Below, piece after piece: positions 34,228-42,580 of a stretch of 64,000 nt of DNA. How positions within the stretch are numbered: position 1 is the first letter of the stretch; the number at the start of each line of letters is the position of its first letter. Source of the DNA: Armatimonadota bacterium (GTDB lineage Bacteria; Armatimonadota; Fimbriimonadia; Fimbriimonadales; GBS-DC); assembly GCA_013359125.1 (NCBI GenBank), contig JABWCR010000008.1:1-64000 (forward strand), read 5' to 3'. The notes beneath the pieces are model-generated. The model had not been told where the DNA came from. It saw nothing but the letters and a program-made list of their open reading frames with translations, and did no database searches. The position numbers and the translations under genes were made by a program.

Positions 34228-35361
34228 TCAGCGCCTATTTTCTTTGACAATCTCATTTTCGCTCAAACGCGCAACTTTTATCGATTCAAGGCCGCCCTTC
34301 GACCAACTGTACGAGACAATGAGCTCGCCGCCGCTCGTTTCGATGATCGAAGGATACGAAAACGAGCCGCTTTCGTCTTGCTCAATGGCCGTTTTCCATC
34401 GCCAAGTCTTGCCCTCGTCGTCCGACAGCCACAACGATAACCGCTGCCGTCCCTCTTCTGTATCGTTGTGGACCAGCGCCCATCGACCCGAATGCAGCCG
34501 AATCCACTCAAGCCCCGACCCAGGGTTGGGAATCTCGCTGTCCCTAACGGGCGACCAGGTCTCGCCTCCATCGCTCGATTCGCTGATCATGGCCCGTTGC
34601 GGCGGCGGACCATTGTCTCGCATAATCGCGACCAGCGTTCCGTCTTTGCGCTCGATAACGCTGGGCTGGACGCCGCCGCGACTGATCAGAGGATCGGATG
34701 GGCTCCAACTCTTACCCTCGTCGTCGCTCAAGAGCATGATCGAGAAGTCAAATCCGTCCGAATAGAGAGGCAATATCCAACGACCCTTGGAAGCAACCGT
34801 CGGTCGAGCGCGCGTCATCCAGCCGAGACGCTGGTTCAGCTTGATCGAAGCCTTCCTGCGCCGTTCTTTGTAATAATCCAGTTCGGTTTGCGCTTTCTTC
34901 TCTTCGATATCGCAATCTGCGTCCACTCGGCTCTGAAAATCCGACTTCGGGATCGCGTGCAATACGTCTCCGCCGTCCCAAACAGGTCGGCCAGACTCAT
35001 CGAACTTCGAGGCTGTGCGATACTTGAGCAGCGACGATTCCCACTCGTTGTCCTGAACCGTGATCCACCACAGCCATAGACGGCCGTCCGGAGCAACCAT
35101 CATACAGGGGTTGCAGTCGGGCATTCCGGGCGTGTCGACAAGAACAAACCGTTCGCTCCAGTCGTCCGATCCCTTGCGCAGGACGGCGCCTTCGATTCTC
35201 ACGTCGTCGGCCTTTCGCTCTCCCGAACCGCTGTACCAGCAAGCGAACAGGTCGCCGCTCTTCAGTTCGACGATGCAAGAGCCGTGATTATGCTTCTTTT
35301 CGGGTGGAAATACAAACGGGCCATCGATCATTGTCAGACAGAGGCTGGCCAGAAAGAGCAT
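34228..35361 (-). CDS. Sialidase-fold (BNR/Asp-box) protein, probably secreted
   Basis: 377 residues from the ATG at 35361, one base after the adaptor-protein stop (TGATATG). The N-terminus (MLFLASLCLTM) is a short hydrophobic segment that may be a minimal signal peptide. Three Asp boxes S-D-D-E-G-K-S-W, S-S-D-G-G-E-T-W and S-D-D-E-G-K-T-W mark a six-bladed sialidase propeller. The opening segment K-H-N-H-G-S-C-I-V-E and P-D-C-N-P-C resemble the exo-alpha-sialidase/BNR-like glycosidase families found in Bacteroidetes and Planctomycetes. The full arginine triad was not verified, so substrate is uncertain. Its coupling to an efflux adaptor is unusual. Confidence 0.82.
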   Translation of the reverse strand: MLFLASLCLTMIDGPFVFPPEKKHNHGSCIVELKSGDLFACWYSGSGERKADDVRIEGAVLRKGSDDWSERFVLVDTPGMPDCNPCMMVAPDGRLWLWWITVQDNEWESSLLKYRTASKFDESGRPVWDGGDVLHAIPKSDFQSRVDADCDIEEKKAQTELDYYKERRRKASIKLNQRLGWMTRARPTVASKGRWILPLYSDGFDFSIMLLSDDEGKSWSPSDPLISRGGVQPSVIERKDGTLVAIMRDNGPPPQRAMISESSDGGETWSPVRDSEIPNPGSGLEWIRLHSGRWALVHNDTEEGRQRLSLWLSDDEGKTWRWKTAIEQDESGSFSYPSIIETSGGELIVSYSWSKGGLESIKVARLSENEIVKENRR

Positions 35362-35362
35362 A

Positions 35363-37048
35363 TCAACGGAATCCGCGCGGCCTGCCCCCGCCGCCAAACC
35401 CTCCGCCGCCGAGCGGCGATGACTGACCCTGCCGTTGACTAGTCGCCTGCACCGGCTGGTTGACGCCCGTTACAACGACTTCGCCTTCAGATACGCCTTC
35501 CGTAATCTCGGTCGAATCGTTGCCGCTGATGCCTGTCTTGACCGTCTTGCGCTCGGGTTTGCCGTTGACTAACACTTCTACGTACTTGCCCTCGTTCGAG
35601 TTCTTTATGGCCTCGTTGGGCGCCTTGATCACATCGTCTTTGCGCTTGATAATGAACTCGCAACTGGCGTTCATGCCGGGCTTCAGTCGCGCATCGCTGT
35701 TGATCACTTCCACTCGAACGTAGACGACCGTAACGTTTTGTTCGACGATCGCTTGTGGCTCGATGCGAGTTACCTTTCCTTCGAAAATCTCATCCGGATA
35801 GGCATCGACCGTAACGTCTACGATCTGCTCCTCTTCGACCGCGGCAATATCGGCCTCGTCTACCGAAACGTTGACGAACATGCGAGAAGTGTCCGCGATC
35901 TGTACGATGCTGGTGCCTTGCGCAAAGACCGAGGTGCCGGGAGGAATGATCGTGCCTTCCTCTACAAACTTCTTGATGACGACGCCGGAACGCGGCGCCG
36001 TTATGGTCGTACTGTCCAACTGAACCTTGGCATTGTAAACGCCTGCCTCCGAGCGAGCCACCTGAGCCTTGGCCGATGTGATGTCGGCGGCGCGAATCTG
36101 AATCTGCCGCAAGTTGGCCTTTGCTTGGCGCAGGGTCGCTTCGGCTTGGGTCAGCGCCGCTTGCGACTCTTTCAAGGACTGCTCGGTCAGTTGAATCTGT
36201 ATCTGGTTCGCCTTAGCAGAATCCAAGCCCGACTCGGCTTCTTTCAGCCTCACTTTGGCGTTGGACGACTGCACGCGAAGGTCGTCCTCGATCGTCTTTA
36301 GCCGTTGCTCTGCGGTCAGGTAGGCGCTTCGAGCCGACTCGAACTGCGCTTCGGCGTTGTCCACCGCTTGCTGAGAGACGTAGCCCTTTTTCAGCAGCTC
36401 CTGCGCGCGATCGTAGTTGCGCTGAGACGTTTCGTATTGAGTTCTGGCCGAATCGAACGTTGTTTGAGCGCTCTTTCGCGATTGGGGGATCGTTACTTTT
36501 TCGAGTTGCTCGACGTTGTACCTTGCTGTTTGTACGGCGGCCTCGGCTTGCTGCAATTGAGCTTCGGAGAGTTTGGGTTGCACTTTGTTCCTTTCTTCGG
36601 CTTGTCGCAAACGGGCTCGGGCCGCTTCCAATCCGGCTTCGGCCTGCTTAACAGCGATCTCGCTCTGTTCCTTCTGAATCTCTAAGTTTTCCTTGGCTTG
36701 CAAAACTCGTGCATGAGACGCATCAAGGTCCGCTCGAGCCTGGTTGTAGCTCGATTCGGTGTCAGAGGGATCGATCTTGGCGATCAATTGCCCAACTTCG
36801 ACCTCCGACCCCACATCGACCAAGAGGCTGTCGATGCGACCGCCCGCCTTTGATTTAACGTCTACGATCAGATCGGCCTGCAGTACGCCTGTGGCCGAAA
36901 TCGAACTGACGACCGATCCGCGTTCGACCTCCGCCGTGCGATAAGAAACTTCGTTGGTCTCCTTGGCGCGCACCTTGGCGATCCACCAATAGCCGCCGAA
37001 TCCGGCAAAGAGGACAATGGCGAGAAGAACGTATCGATTTGGCTTCAT
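35363..37048 (-). CDS. Periplasmic adaptor (HlyD/MacA-like membrane fusion protein) with extended coiled coil
   Basis: 561 residues, well above the 370-400 typical of MacA/AcrA. One N-terminal TM helix (about 6-24) is followed by the lipoyl half-motif GGRIDSLLVDVGSEVEVGQ. About 250 residues of heptad-rich coiled coil with many Gln/Ala/Glu repeats come next, then the second lipoyl half (ITAPRSGVVIKKFVEEGTIIPPG), a beta-barrel domain and a membrane-proximal domain. The C-terminus is a glycine-rich tail (GGGGFGGGGRPRGFR). It overlaps the tolC-type gene by 4 bases and is followed one base later by the sialidase. The inner-membrane transporter that such adaptors need is not encoded nearby. Confidence 0.9.
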   Translation of the reverse strand: MKPNRYVLLAIVLFAGFGGYWWIAKVRAKETNEVSYRTAEVERGSVVSSISATGVLQADLIVDVKSKAGGRIDSLLVDVGSEVEVGQLIAKIDPSDTESSYNQARADLDASHARVLQAKENLEIQKEQSEIAVKQAEAGLEAARARLRQAEERNKVQPKLSEAQLQQAEAAVQTARYNVEQLEKVTIPQSRKSAQTTFDSARTQYETSQRNYDRAQELLKKGYVSQQAVDNAEAQFESARSAYLTAEQRLKTIEDDLRVQSSNAKVRLKEAESGLDSAKANQIQIQLTEQSLKESQAALTQAEATLRQAKANLRQIQIRAADITSAKAQVARSEAGVYNAKVQLDSTTITAPRSGVVIKKFVEEGTIIPPGTSVFAQGTSIVQIADTSRMFVNVSVDEADIAAVEEEQIVDVTVDAYPDEIFEGKVTRIEPQAIVEQNVTVVYVRVEVINSDARLKPGMNASCEFIIKRKDDVIKAPNEAIKNSNEGKYVEVLVNGKPERKTVKTGISGNDSTEITEGVSEGEVVVTGVNQPVQATSQRQGQSSPLGGGGFGGGGRPRGFR

Positions 37049-38325
37049 TGTTTTTCCTCGGGCAGGTCTGCCCCAATCGCGAGCCGAAGTTGCAGCTCGG
37101 CGACGTAAAAATCATAGACGGCTTGGATAAAACTCGTCTCTGCCGTTACCAGCGAGACTTGCGCAGTCAACACTTCGATCACCGTGCCCGCTCCCTCTGC
37201 CAACGAATCGCGAGCGGCCTCATAGTTCTTTTGAGCCGCGGCGACCGCCTTTTTGCTCGCCTCGGCGCGCCGCTCGCTCTCCGTGTAGTTTAACAGAGTT
37301 TGTTCGACCTCTGCTTGAGCGTCGCGCTCCGATTGCTCGTATCGATACCTGGCTGCGTCGTAAGACGCCTGCGCTTCTCGATGGTTGGCACGGGTCAGGC
37401 CGGCGTCAAACAGAGGATAACTTGCAACAACGCTAATTTGGCCCGTATCGGAACGATTCGGATCGATGCGGCTGACGCCCGATGCGACCACCTGAAGGCT
37501 GGGCAACAGGCGCAACTTGGCCGATTGCAACCCTAAGCGCTGAAGCTGAAGAGACAGCGCCTCTTGCCGGATGTCCGGCCGGTCCCTCAGCGCCACTTGC
37601 CAAAGCTGCTCCAAAGAAGGCTTATCGGCAACGGGCTGAATCTCGGGAGTCGGCTCCAATTCGGGCAACGGTTTTCTCAAGTCCCAACCGATCAGCCTCT
37701 TCAACTCGGTAGTCGAGGTCTCGAAGCTGTTTTGGGCGCTGATCAGCTGGACTTGGCTGTTCGCCAGATCGGCTTCAGCTTGCAGCACGTCTTTTTGAGG
37801 CGCGGTGCCGATGGCCGGATCCGCTTGAAACTTGGCCAAGTCGTACAACCGTTGAGATCGCTCGACCGAGGCCTGCGCAACCCTCAGCAATTCCTTGCGA
37901 CGGGTAACGTCGTAGTAGGCGCGAATAGTGAGGAAGATCAGTTGCTTGGTGGCGAAGCGTTGAGCTTCAATGCTCGAACTAAGCGACGTTCTCGCCTGCT
38001 GATAGCTCAGGTTTCTCTGACCCGTGTCAAGCGCAAGCCAATCGGCCGATACGTCGAAAACGCGAGAATCGCCCGAAGTCGTCTGACCGTTTGCGCGGGT
38101 GGCAAAGGTCTGATATCGATAGTTGGGCGAGACCGTTGGAAAGTACTGCGACTTTGCGCCATCGGTTCTTGCGCGCGCGGCTTCTGTGTTCAACCGCGAG
38201 GCGATCAGATCGCCGTTATGTTCCAGCGCCAGCCTAACCGCTTGGTTCAATGTGAGTTGTTCCTGACTGATTATTTGCCCTGCCAACAGCGCTAGGGCGA
38301 TGGTCGCAATCCAGCGATAGCTCAT
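37045..38325 (-). CDS. TolC-family outer-membrane channel
   Basis: 426 residues from the ATG at 38325, which has GAGGAGGAG just upstream; longer in-frame starts would run through the hairpin at 38354-38389. Signal peptide ends about Ile-Ile-Ser-Gln. Two OEP repeats with the helix pattern LTLNQAVRLALEHNGDL and a second copy near residue 250 (RPDIRQEALSLQLQRLGLQSAK) identify the family. It would form a trimeric outer-membrane/periplasmic tunnel with the adaptor encoded by the overlapping next gene. Substrate and energy source are unknown. Confidence 0.92.
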   Translation of the reverse strand: MSYRWIATIALALLAGQIISQEQLTLNQAVRLALEHNGDLIASRLNTEAARARTDGAKSQYFPTVSPNYRYQTFATRANGQTTSGDSRVFDVSADWLALDTGQRNLSYQQARTSLSSSIEAQRFATKQLIFLTIRAYYDVTRRKELLRVAQASVERSQRLYDLAKFQADPAIGTAPQKDVLQAEADLANSQVQLISAQNSFETSTTELKRLIGWDLRKPLPELEPTPEIQPVADKPSLEQLWQVALRDRPDIRQEALSLQLQRLGLQSAKLRLLPSLQVVASGVSRIDPNRSDTGQISVVASYPLFDAGLTRANHREAQASYDAARYRYEQSERDAQAEVEQTLLNYTESERRAEASKKAVAAAQKNYEAARDSLAEGAGTVIEVLTAQVSLVTAETSFIQAVYDFYVAELQLRLAIGADLPEEKQ

Positions 38326-38346
38326 GCTCCTCCTCGATCTTCCGTG

Positions 38347-38389
38347 AAAAAAGGGCGCGCAATCCGCTAAATCAGCCATTTTGCGTGCC
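38347..38389 (-). terminator. Rho-independent terminator or attenuator just upstream of the tolC-type gene
   Basis: On the minus strand GGCACGCAA (38389-38381) pairs with TTGCGCGCC (38362-38354) with one mismatch, followed by C and TTTTTT (38352-38347). It follows the HD-domain gene but ends only 21 bases before the tolC-type start codon, leaving no room for a separate promoter downstream. Confidence 0.7.
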
Positions 38390-38427
38390 AATTGAACTAC
38401 GAGATGCCCAGCCCTCGGTTCCAATGC

Positions 38428-39093
38428 TCAGCCTATCCGAACGCCGTTGATGGTCAGCCGAAACTGGCATCCAAGCAGTTCGGCAGCGTTGCGGCACATC
38501 ACCATTCGAGAGAGAAAGATCTCGAAGTAGTGCATCACAGTCGCCACGCTAGTGTCGATGGTCAAGGTCAGGTTTATACACTCCTCTTTGGGCAGGCATC
38601 GGAGCTGGGCGCGGCGCACAGCGCTGTTGACCCGATCGTGAATGTCGTATGCCTCCGGATCGGGATTGCGAACGCGACTGTAGTGCACATCCGACTTGTC
38701 GGCCAAAATGACGGCTGCAGAGGCATAGCTGACCGGCGTGCCGCTCACTTCCTCGTGATTGCCGATCGCGCCCAAAATCAAAGCAATCTCTTCCGCATCC
38801 ATGCCCATCTCCGTCAAAATGCGAAAGGCCATCAGAGCGCCGCTCTGACCATGCCCGTGCCGGTTGACCACATTGCCCATGTCGTGCATAAAGCCTGCAA
38901 TGGCAGCCAGTTCGCTCTCGCGGGGAGAGTAGTCGAGCTTCAAGCAGATCATCCGTGCGACGTTGGCCACAATCCCGGCATGGCGCAGCCCGTGCTCCGT
39001 ATAGCCCATCCGGTCTAGAAAGCGGTTCGCGCTCTCTATGTAGGCCCGAACATCGGGGTTATGGCGAACATCCGCGAGCGAAATGGTCGACAT
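38428..39093 (-). CDS. HD-domain phosphohydrolase
   Basis: 221 residues. The HD signature is F-M-H-D-M-G-N near residue 69, with earlier His in H-G-L-R-H-A-G near 35-38, and later His in N-H-E-E and a following Asp (L-A-D-K-S-D). This set matches metal-dependent HD hydrolases of nucleotides or cyclic dinucleotides. The conserved H-x-x-x-H-G-H-G-Q-S-G stretch after the HD pair fits an HDc family with tight metal binding. It lies 38 bases after the DUF4097 gene but has its own -10 box, TAAACT at 39103-39108, 9 bases before the ATG. Confidence 0.88.
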   Translation of the reverse strand: MSTISLADVRHNPDVRAYIESANRFLDRMGYTEHGLRHAGIVANVARMICLKLDYSPRESELAAIAGFMHDMGNVVNRHGHGQSGALMAFRILTEMGMDAEEIALILGAIGNHEEVSGTPVSYASAAVILADKSDVHYSRVRNPDPEAYDIHDRVNSAVRRAQLRCLPKEECINLTLTIDTSVATVMHYFEIFLSRMVMCRNAAELLGCQFRLTINGVRIG

Positions 39094-39102
39094 CTCGCGT
39101 AG

Positions 39103-39108
39103 AGTTTA
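39103..39108 (-). promoter_or_regulatory. Candidate -10 box of the HD-domain gene (leaderless arrangement)
   Basis: TAAACT on the minus strand with 9 bases between it and the ATG at 39093. No ribosome binding site follows. Confidence 0.4.
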
Positions 39109-39131
39109 CTCAACCGCGATGCCTGGCGAGA

Positions 39132-40358
39132 TCAGCCTTGAGGTTCTGAGTCGGTCGCTCGGAGAGAGGCCGAGACGTCGCCATGAACCGTGGAGAGCCT
39201 CAAGGAGCCTGTGCCGTTGCCGCAGATAGCCGTGAATCGCTGACGCTGTCGGTCGGCTTCGCGCACGGGCAGGCCGCATTCCAAATCGCCCATCACCGTC
39301 GTCAGGCTGACCTGGCAATCGCCGCCGTCGGGCATCTGAAAAGCCACATCGCCCGAAACCGAACTCCCGACTAGCGAACCGTGCAACGATTCGCTCAAGT
39401 CGATCGATACGTCTCCGCTGATCGTCTCGACGGTAACGTCCTGGCTGGCTGCCTTGTCTAAATCGATGTCGCCCTTGGCCGAACGCGCCGTCAAACGTTG
39501 AGCGCGAACCAACTTGACCGAGATGTCGCCGTTCTGCGAATCGAGCGCCGCCTCGCTTCCTTCAAAGTCGTTCATCGAGATGTCGCCATGGGCGGTGTTC
39601 AAAGCCAACGAACCGCGCGCGCCTTCGACCTGGATGTCGCCGCTGCCGGCGTTGACTCTGGTCGAAGCCCCAGTCTTGACGATCTTGACATCGCCTTTGC
39701 CGGTCTTCGCTTCAACGCTCACGCCGGTCGGAACCTCGATCTTTAGGTCGATCGTGGCCGAGGTGTGCGGATCGGAGCTCGGCGGCCGGATCACGACCGC
39801 CTCCTCAGATTGTTCGACCATGAGAGTCCAGCCCTGGGCCATTTCTTGCGCGATTTTGTCTGTCGGCGCGCGCAAGGTCGCCTCAGCTTCGACCCGTCCC
39901 CCGTCGAAACCGCCCGTGATTTCCACGTCGCCAGCAGGAATCTCAACCCTCATGGTCTGGCCAGGCGAAACTTGGAAAGAGATCTCGCGCTTGGCCGAGG
40001 CATGCGGTCCCCACCGAAAGCCCTTTGGCCAATCGCCCTTTTCAATCTCGTCCAATGCTCGCTTGACTTCTTGCGAAACTCGTTGCGTATGGCCCTTGAT
40101 GGTCTCTTGAAGACCTTGCCAATCGATCCCCTTGAACGCTTCGCCGAGCGACTTGCTCACGCGGTCGAACACGTTCTCGTCGCCTTCTTCAGCCTTGGGC
40201 CCATCGGCAGTCGCCTGTTCGGTCGTGCGCTCCTCGGCCGCTTCGCCTTGAAAGGCGCTTTCCGGATACTCGAGCGCCTCCAGCAAACTGGCCGCTTCTT
40301 CTGGGCGCAATCGCCCTTGTTCGACCAATCGAAGGATCCTGATCTTTTCCTCTCTCAT
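39132..40358 (-). CDS. DUF4097-family beta-repeat protein with N-terminal SHOCT-like helix
   Basis: 408 residues. The N-terminal 35 residues (REEKIRILRLVEQGRLRPEEAASLLEALE) form the short helical SHOCT/YvlB-N element. A helical linker of about 100 residues follows, then a right-handed beta-repeat domain with recurring G-D-I/V-x-x units (KTGKGDVKIVKTGAS, AKGDIDLDK, ISGDVSIDL, GDVAFQMPDG), typical of DUF4097 and LiaX/YvlB-like envelope-stress proteins. No signal peptide or TM helix is seen. Downstream partner of the DUF2089 gene; probably part of one small stress-sensing or regulatory unit. Confidence 0.88.
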   Translation of the reverse strand: MREEKIRILRLVEQGRLRPEEAASLLEALEYPESAFQGEAAEERTTEQATADGPKAEEGDENVFDRVSKSLGEAFKGIDWQGLQETIKGHTQRVSQEVKRALDEIEKGDWPKGFRWGPHASAKREISFQVSPGQTMRVEIPAGDVEITGGFDGGRVEAEATLRAPTDKIAQEMAQGWTLMVEQSEEAVVIRPPSSDPHTSATIDLKIEVPTGVSVEAKTGKGDVKIVKTGASTRVNAGSGDIQVEGARGSLALNTAHGDISMNDFEGSEAALDSQNGDISVKLVRAQRLTARSAKGDIDLDKAASQDVTVETISGDVSIDLSESLHGSLVGSSVSGDVAFQMPDGGDCQVSLTTVMGDLECGLPVREADRQRQRFTAICGNGTGSLRLSTVHGDVSASLRATDSEPQG

Positions 40359-40373
40359 TGTTCGGTGCTTCTC

Positions 40374-40754
40374 CTATCGAGCGCCTTGCAGTTCCTGGCG
40401 AGCCTCGTCTGCGGTAATCTCGCCGGCTTCCAGCCTTTCTAAAACTCTTCGCTGCTTCTCGGCAATCTCTTCTCGGCGGTCGGGAGCGCCCCCATAGCCG
40501 AGAGCATTGAGCAGGGCATCGAGCCTCGACCGGACAGTAGGATAACTGATGCCCAATTCGCGCTCCATGCTGCTGAGCACGCCTCGGCAGCGTAGAAAGG
40601 TCTCGAGAAACTTCATCTGGTCTGCGTCTAAGCCGCTGATCGGACTTTGGCTAAAGACACCGTGAATCTCGCTGCCGCAAGAAGAGCAGGCGACCACCTT
40701 CACATGAGTGGCGCCGCCGCAGACCGGGCATTGATTAGGCGCTTGGCGTTCCAT
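40374..40754 (-). CDS. DUF2089 zinc-ribbon/HTH protein
   Basis: 126 residues from the ATG at 40754, which follows GAGGTG. Two Cys-x-x-Cys pairs, N-Q-C-P-V-C-G-G and A-C-S-S-C-G, form a zinc ribbon at residues 8-30. A helix-turn-helix-like region follows (LETFLRCRGVLSSMERELGISYPTVRSRLD), then a C-terminal SHOCT-like helix (VLERLEAGEITADEARQEL) that mirrors the start of the downstream DUF4097 protein. DUF2089 proteins are thought to be transcription factors, often next to DUF4097 genes. The strong promoter upstream and the shared helix suggest autoregulation and interaction, both inferred. Confidence 0.9.
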   Translation of the reverse strand: MERQAPNQCPVCGGATHVKVVACSSCGSEIHGVFSQSPISGLDADQMKFLETFLRCRGVLSSMERELGISYPTVRSRLDALLNALGYGGAPDRREEIAEKQRRVLERLEAGEITADEARQELQGAR

Positions 40755-40772
40755 CTTCACCTCAACATTGAG

Positions 40773-40802
40773 AGTTTAGCACATCCAAATGAAGATTGTC
40801 AA
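40773..40802 (-). promoter_or_regulatory. Strong sigma-70-type promoter of the DUF2089-DUF4097 operon
   Basis: Minus strand: perfect -35 TTGACA (40802-40797), 18-base spacer, -10 TAAACT (40778-40773), then ribosome binding site and ATG at 40754. This is the best -35/-10 pair in the window. Confidence 0.75.
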
Positions 40803-40836
40803 CCCCTGGGCCAAAAATCTTTAGGATTGCTAATGT

Positions 40837-41739
40837 CTACTGAGGATTCTTGCGAGCCTCTTCGGTTACGATGACCACGTTGAGCTTCTTTAGAAAGCCG
40901 GTCTTTGCCTCTTCGGCCAGGATCATCGCGGCATCGGCGCTAGAGATGATGACTTCGGTGCTGGCCGCGTCTCGGCGCTGCGCGCCGATAGCCTTGACGA
41001 CGAGAGGGTTGGCGCCCGATCTCGAGTGTTTGATGCCGTCCTCGAGGGTTACGGTGTAAACTGCCATCCCGTACTCGATCACTCGGTCAGGATCGATATT
41101 GCCAGAACCATAGATGACCGCTTTGTCCGGCGTCATGACTTTGGGCAGCATGCTTGGGGATATCTTGAGCCCGCTGGCGTCGACGACTAGGCCGGTGTAG
41201 TTGCCTTGGATTTCTATTCTTTCCGGCGCAGGCACATCAGGGTCGCGCAGGTCGATTCGCGGCTCGTTGGCAGCCCGGACAATGGTCGAGAGCGAGCCGG
41301 AGGGAAAGATCAGCGCCATTAGACCCTTAGCCCCATAGAGCGGGACGGAAACTTCGACTTCGACCGCAGGATGCCCTTTTAGAACGATCTCGCGCTCGCC
41401 GATGATGAGAGCTGTCCTCAGGGCGGCCAGCAGCTTTGTCCTGACCTCTGGGTTCTTAAGAGTCAACTGTTCGCTGGTGAATTTGGCGTCGACCTGAATC
41501 TGATCGACGAGAGCGATCAGATTGACTCTGGCATCCACCAGGGCGTAATTCTTCGCGTCCGCATACGCCTTTGCTCGATTGGTTTCGGCGTCAGAAATGT
41601 AGCCGACGCCCTTTGCTCTGGCTATCCCGGCAGTCCAATTGACGATAGCGAATTGCGCCTGTTTAGACAGGCTCGCGAGCGGCTGCGAGAAGCCTGCAGC
41701 GATTATCAAGGCAAGCGATATTGAAAGTCCAAGTTTCAT
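40837..41739 (-). CDS. Secreted LPP20/FlgT-N-like protein
   Basis: 300 residues from the ATG at 41739 that opens a signal peptide (KLGLSISLALIIAAGF). The N-terminal domain has the helix R-A-K-A-Y-A-D-A-K-N-Y-A-L-V-D-A-R-V-N-L followed by a strand-rich part with V-E-V-E-V-S-V-P-L-Y, the pattern of LPP20/FlgT-type domains in which an alanine-rich helix packs on a sheet. Domain two includes YTGLVVDASGLKISPSMLPKV, typical of the same family. No lipobox Cys is apparent. Function unknown; it lies 91 bases after the GT2 gene. Confidence 0.72.
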   Translation of the reverse strand: MKLGLSISLALIIAAGFSQPLASLSKQAQFAIVNWTAGIARAKGVGYISDAETNRAKAYADAKNYALVDARVNLIALVDQIQVDAKFTSEQLTLKNPEVRTKLLAALRTALIIGEREIVLKGHPAVEVEVSVPLYGAKGLMALIFPSGSLSTIVRAANEPRIDLRDPDVPAPERIEIQGNYTGLVVDASGLKISPSMLPKVMTPDKAVIYGSGNIDPDRVIEYGMAVYTVTLEDGIKHSRSGANPLVVKAIGAQRRDAASTEVIISSADAAMILAEEAKTGFLKKLNVVIVTEEARKNPQ

Positions 41740-41830
41740 CTGAGTCTTTTGTGCCACTGTGCGCAATGTCCGCGGCAAGCAATAGCGCCGTTCAAAAGAA
41801 TATACGCCGCAAATGAGCCAGAATCCTTCG

Positions 41831-42580
41831 TTAGCCGGACTTTTTCGAGGCCAACTTCTGGCGCCTTTGCCAGGCAGTCGCACGAAGCCAGATCAAATCT
41901 CGGATCATCTTCGGTCCATCGCGGATGGGCACGACTTTTGAACCGGGCTGATGCATCCAGCGGATAGGAACCTCGGCGATCTTGAATCCAAGCAGTCGGG
42001 CCGTGTACAGCGCTTCGAAGTCGAAGCTAAAGCCGTTCAACCGGCATCGACTAAAGACCTCTTTGGCCGCCGCGGATTCAAAGAGCTTAAAGCCGCATTG
42101 CGTGTCGTGGATGCCCTTGACCGCCAGCATCTGAACGGCCTTATTGAACATCCGGCCCAGCATCTCGCGCAGAAACGGCTGACGAACGACTAATTCTGAA
42201 TCTTTAAGCGGCCGAGAGCCGATCGCGATCGACCAGCCCTCGTTCAAATACGGTTCTAACTTCTCGATCTCTTCGATCGGGGTTGCCAGGTCCGCGTCGC
42301 AGAACAGAATCCGCGCTCCGCCAGCCCTCAAAATGCCATATCGCACGGCGTAGCCCTTGCCCCTGTTTGGCTCGTAGGCCAGCAATTTGACCGACGGATG
42401 CGCCTGGGCAAAACGCTCGCAAATACTATTAGTCGCGTCCGTGCTGCCGTCCGAAACGACAAGAACTTCGTAGGAATCGCCTCGCCCATCGAAGTACTCT
42501 AAGACTCGGTCGAGCGTTCGGGCAATCCTCGCCTCTTCATTGTAGGCCGGGATGACAACGGACAGGCCGACCTCGATCAT
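41831..42580 (-). CDS. Family 2 glycosyltransferase (polyprenyl-phosphate glucosyl/mannosyltransferase-like)
   Basis: 249 residues from the ATG at 42580, which overlaps the purM stop by 4 bases (ATGA). GT2 features: S-V-V-I-P-A-Y-N-E-E at the start, V-S-D-G-S-T-D, F-C-D-A-D-L-A-T (the DxD metal motif), and C-G-F-K-L-F in the acceptor region. It resembles Alg5/DPM1-like enzymes that load a sugar on a polyprenyl phosphate. No TM helix follows, so it would be a soluble or peripheral cytoplasmic enzyme. Its coupling to a purine gene is not explained by function. Confidence 0.9.
   Translation of the reverse strand: MIEVGLSVVIPAYNEEARIARTLDRVLEYFDGRGDSYEVLVVSDGSTDATNSICERFAQAHPSVKLLAYEPNRGKGYAVRYGILRAGGARILFCDADLATPIEEIEKLEPYLNEGWSIAIGSRPLKDSELVVRQPFLREMLGRMFNKAVQMLAVKGIHDTQCGFKLFESAAAKEVFSRCRLNGFSFDFEALYTARLLGFKIAEVPIRWMHQPGSKVVPIRDGPKMIRDLIWLRATAWQRRQKLASKKSG

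Noticed and set aside
38347-38412. tRNA-like look of the region upstream of the tolC-type gene
   Set aside because: A D-loop-like string is present, but there is no T-arm (GGTTCRANTCC) and no anticodon stem; the structure is better explained as a terminator hairpin.
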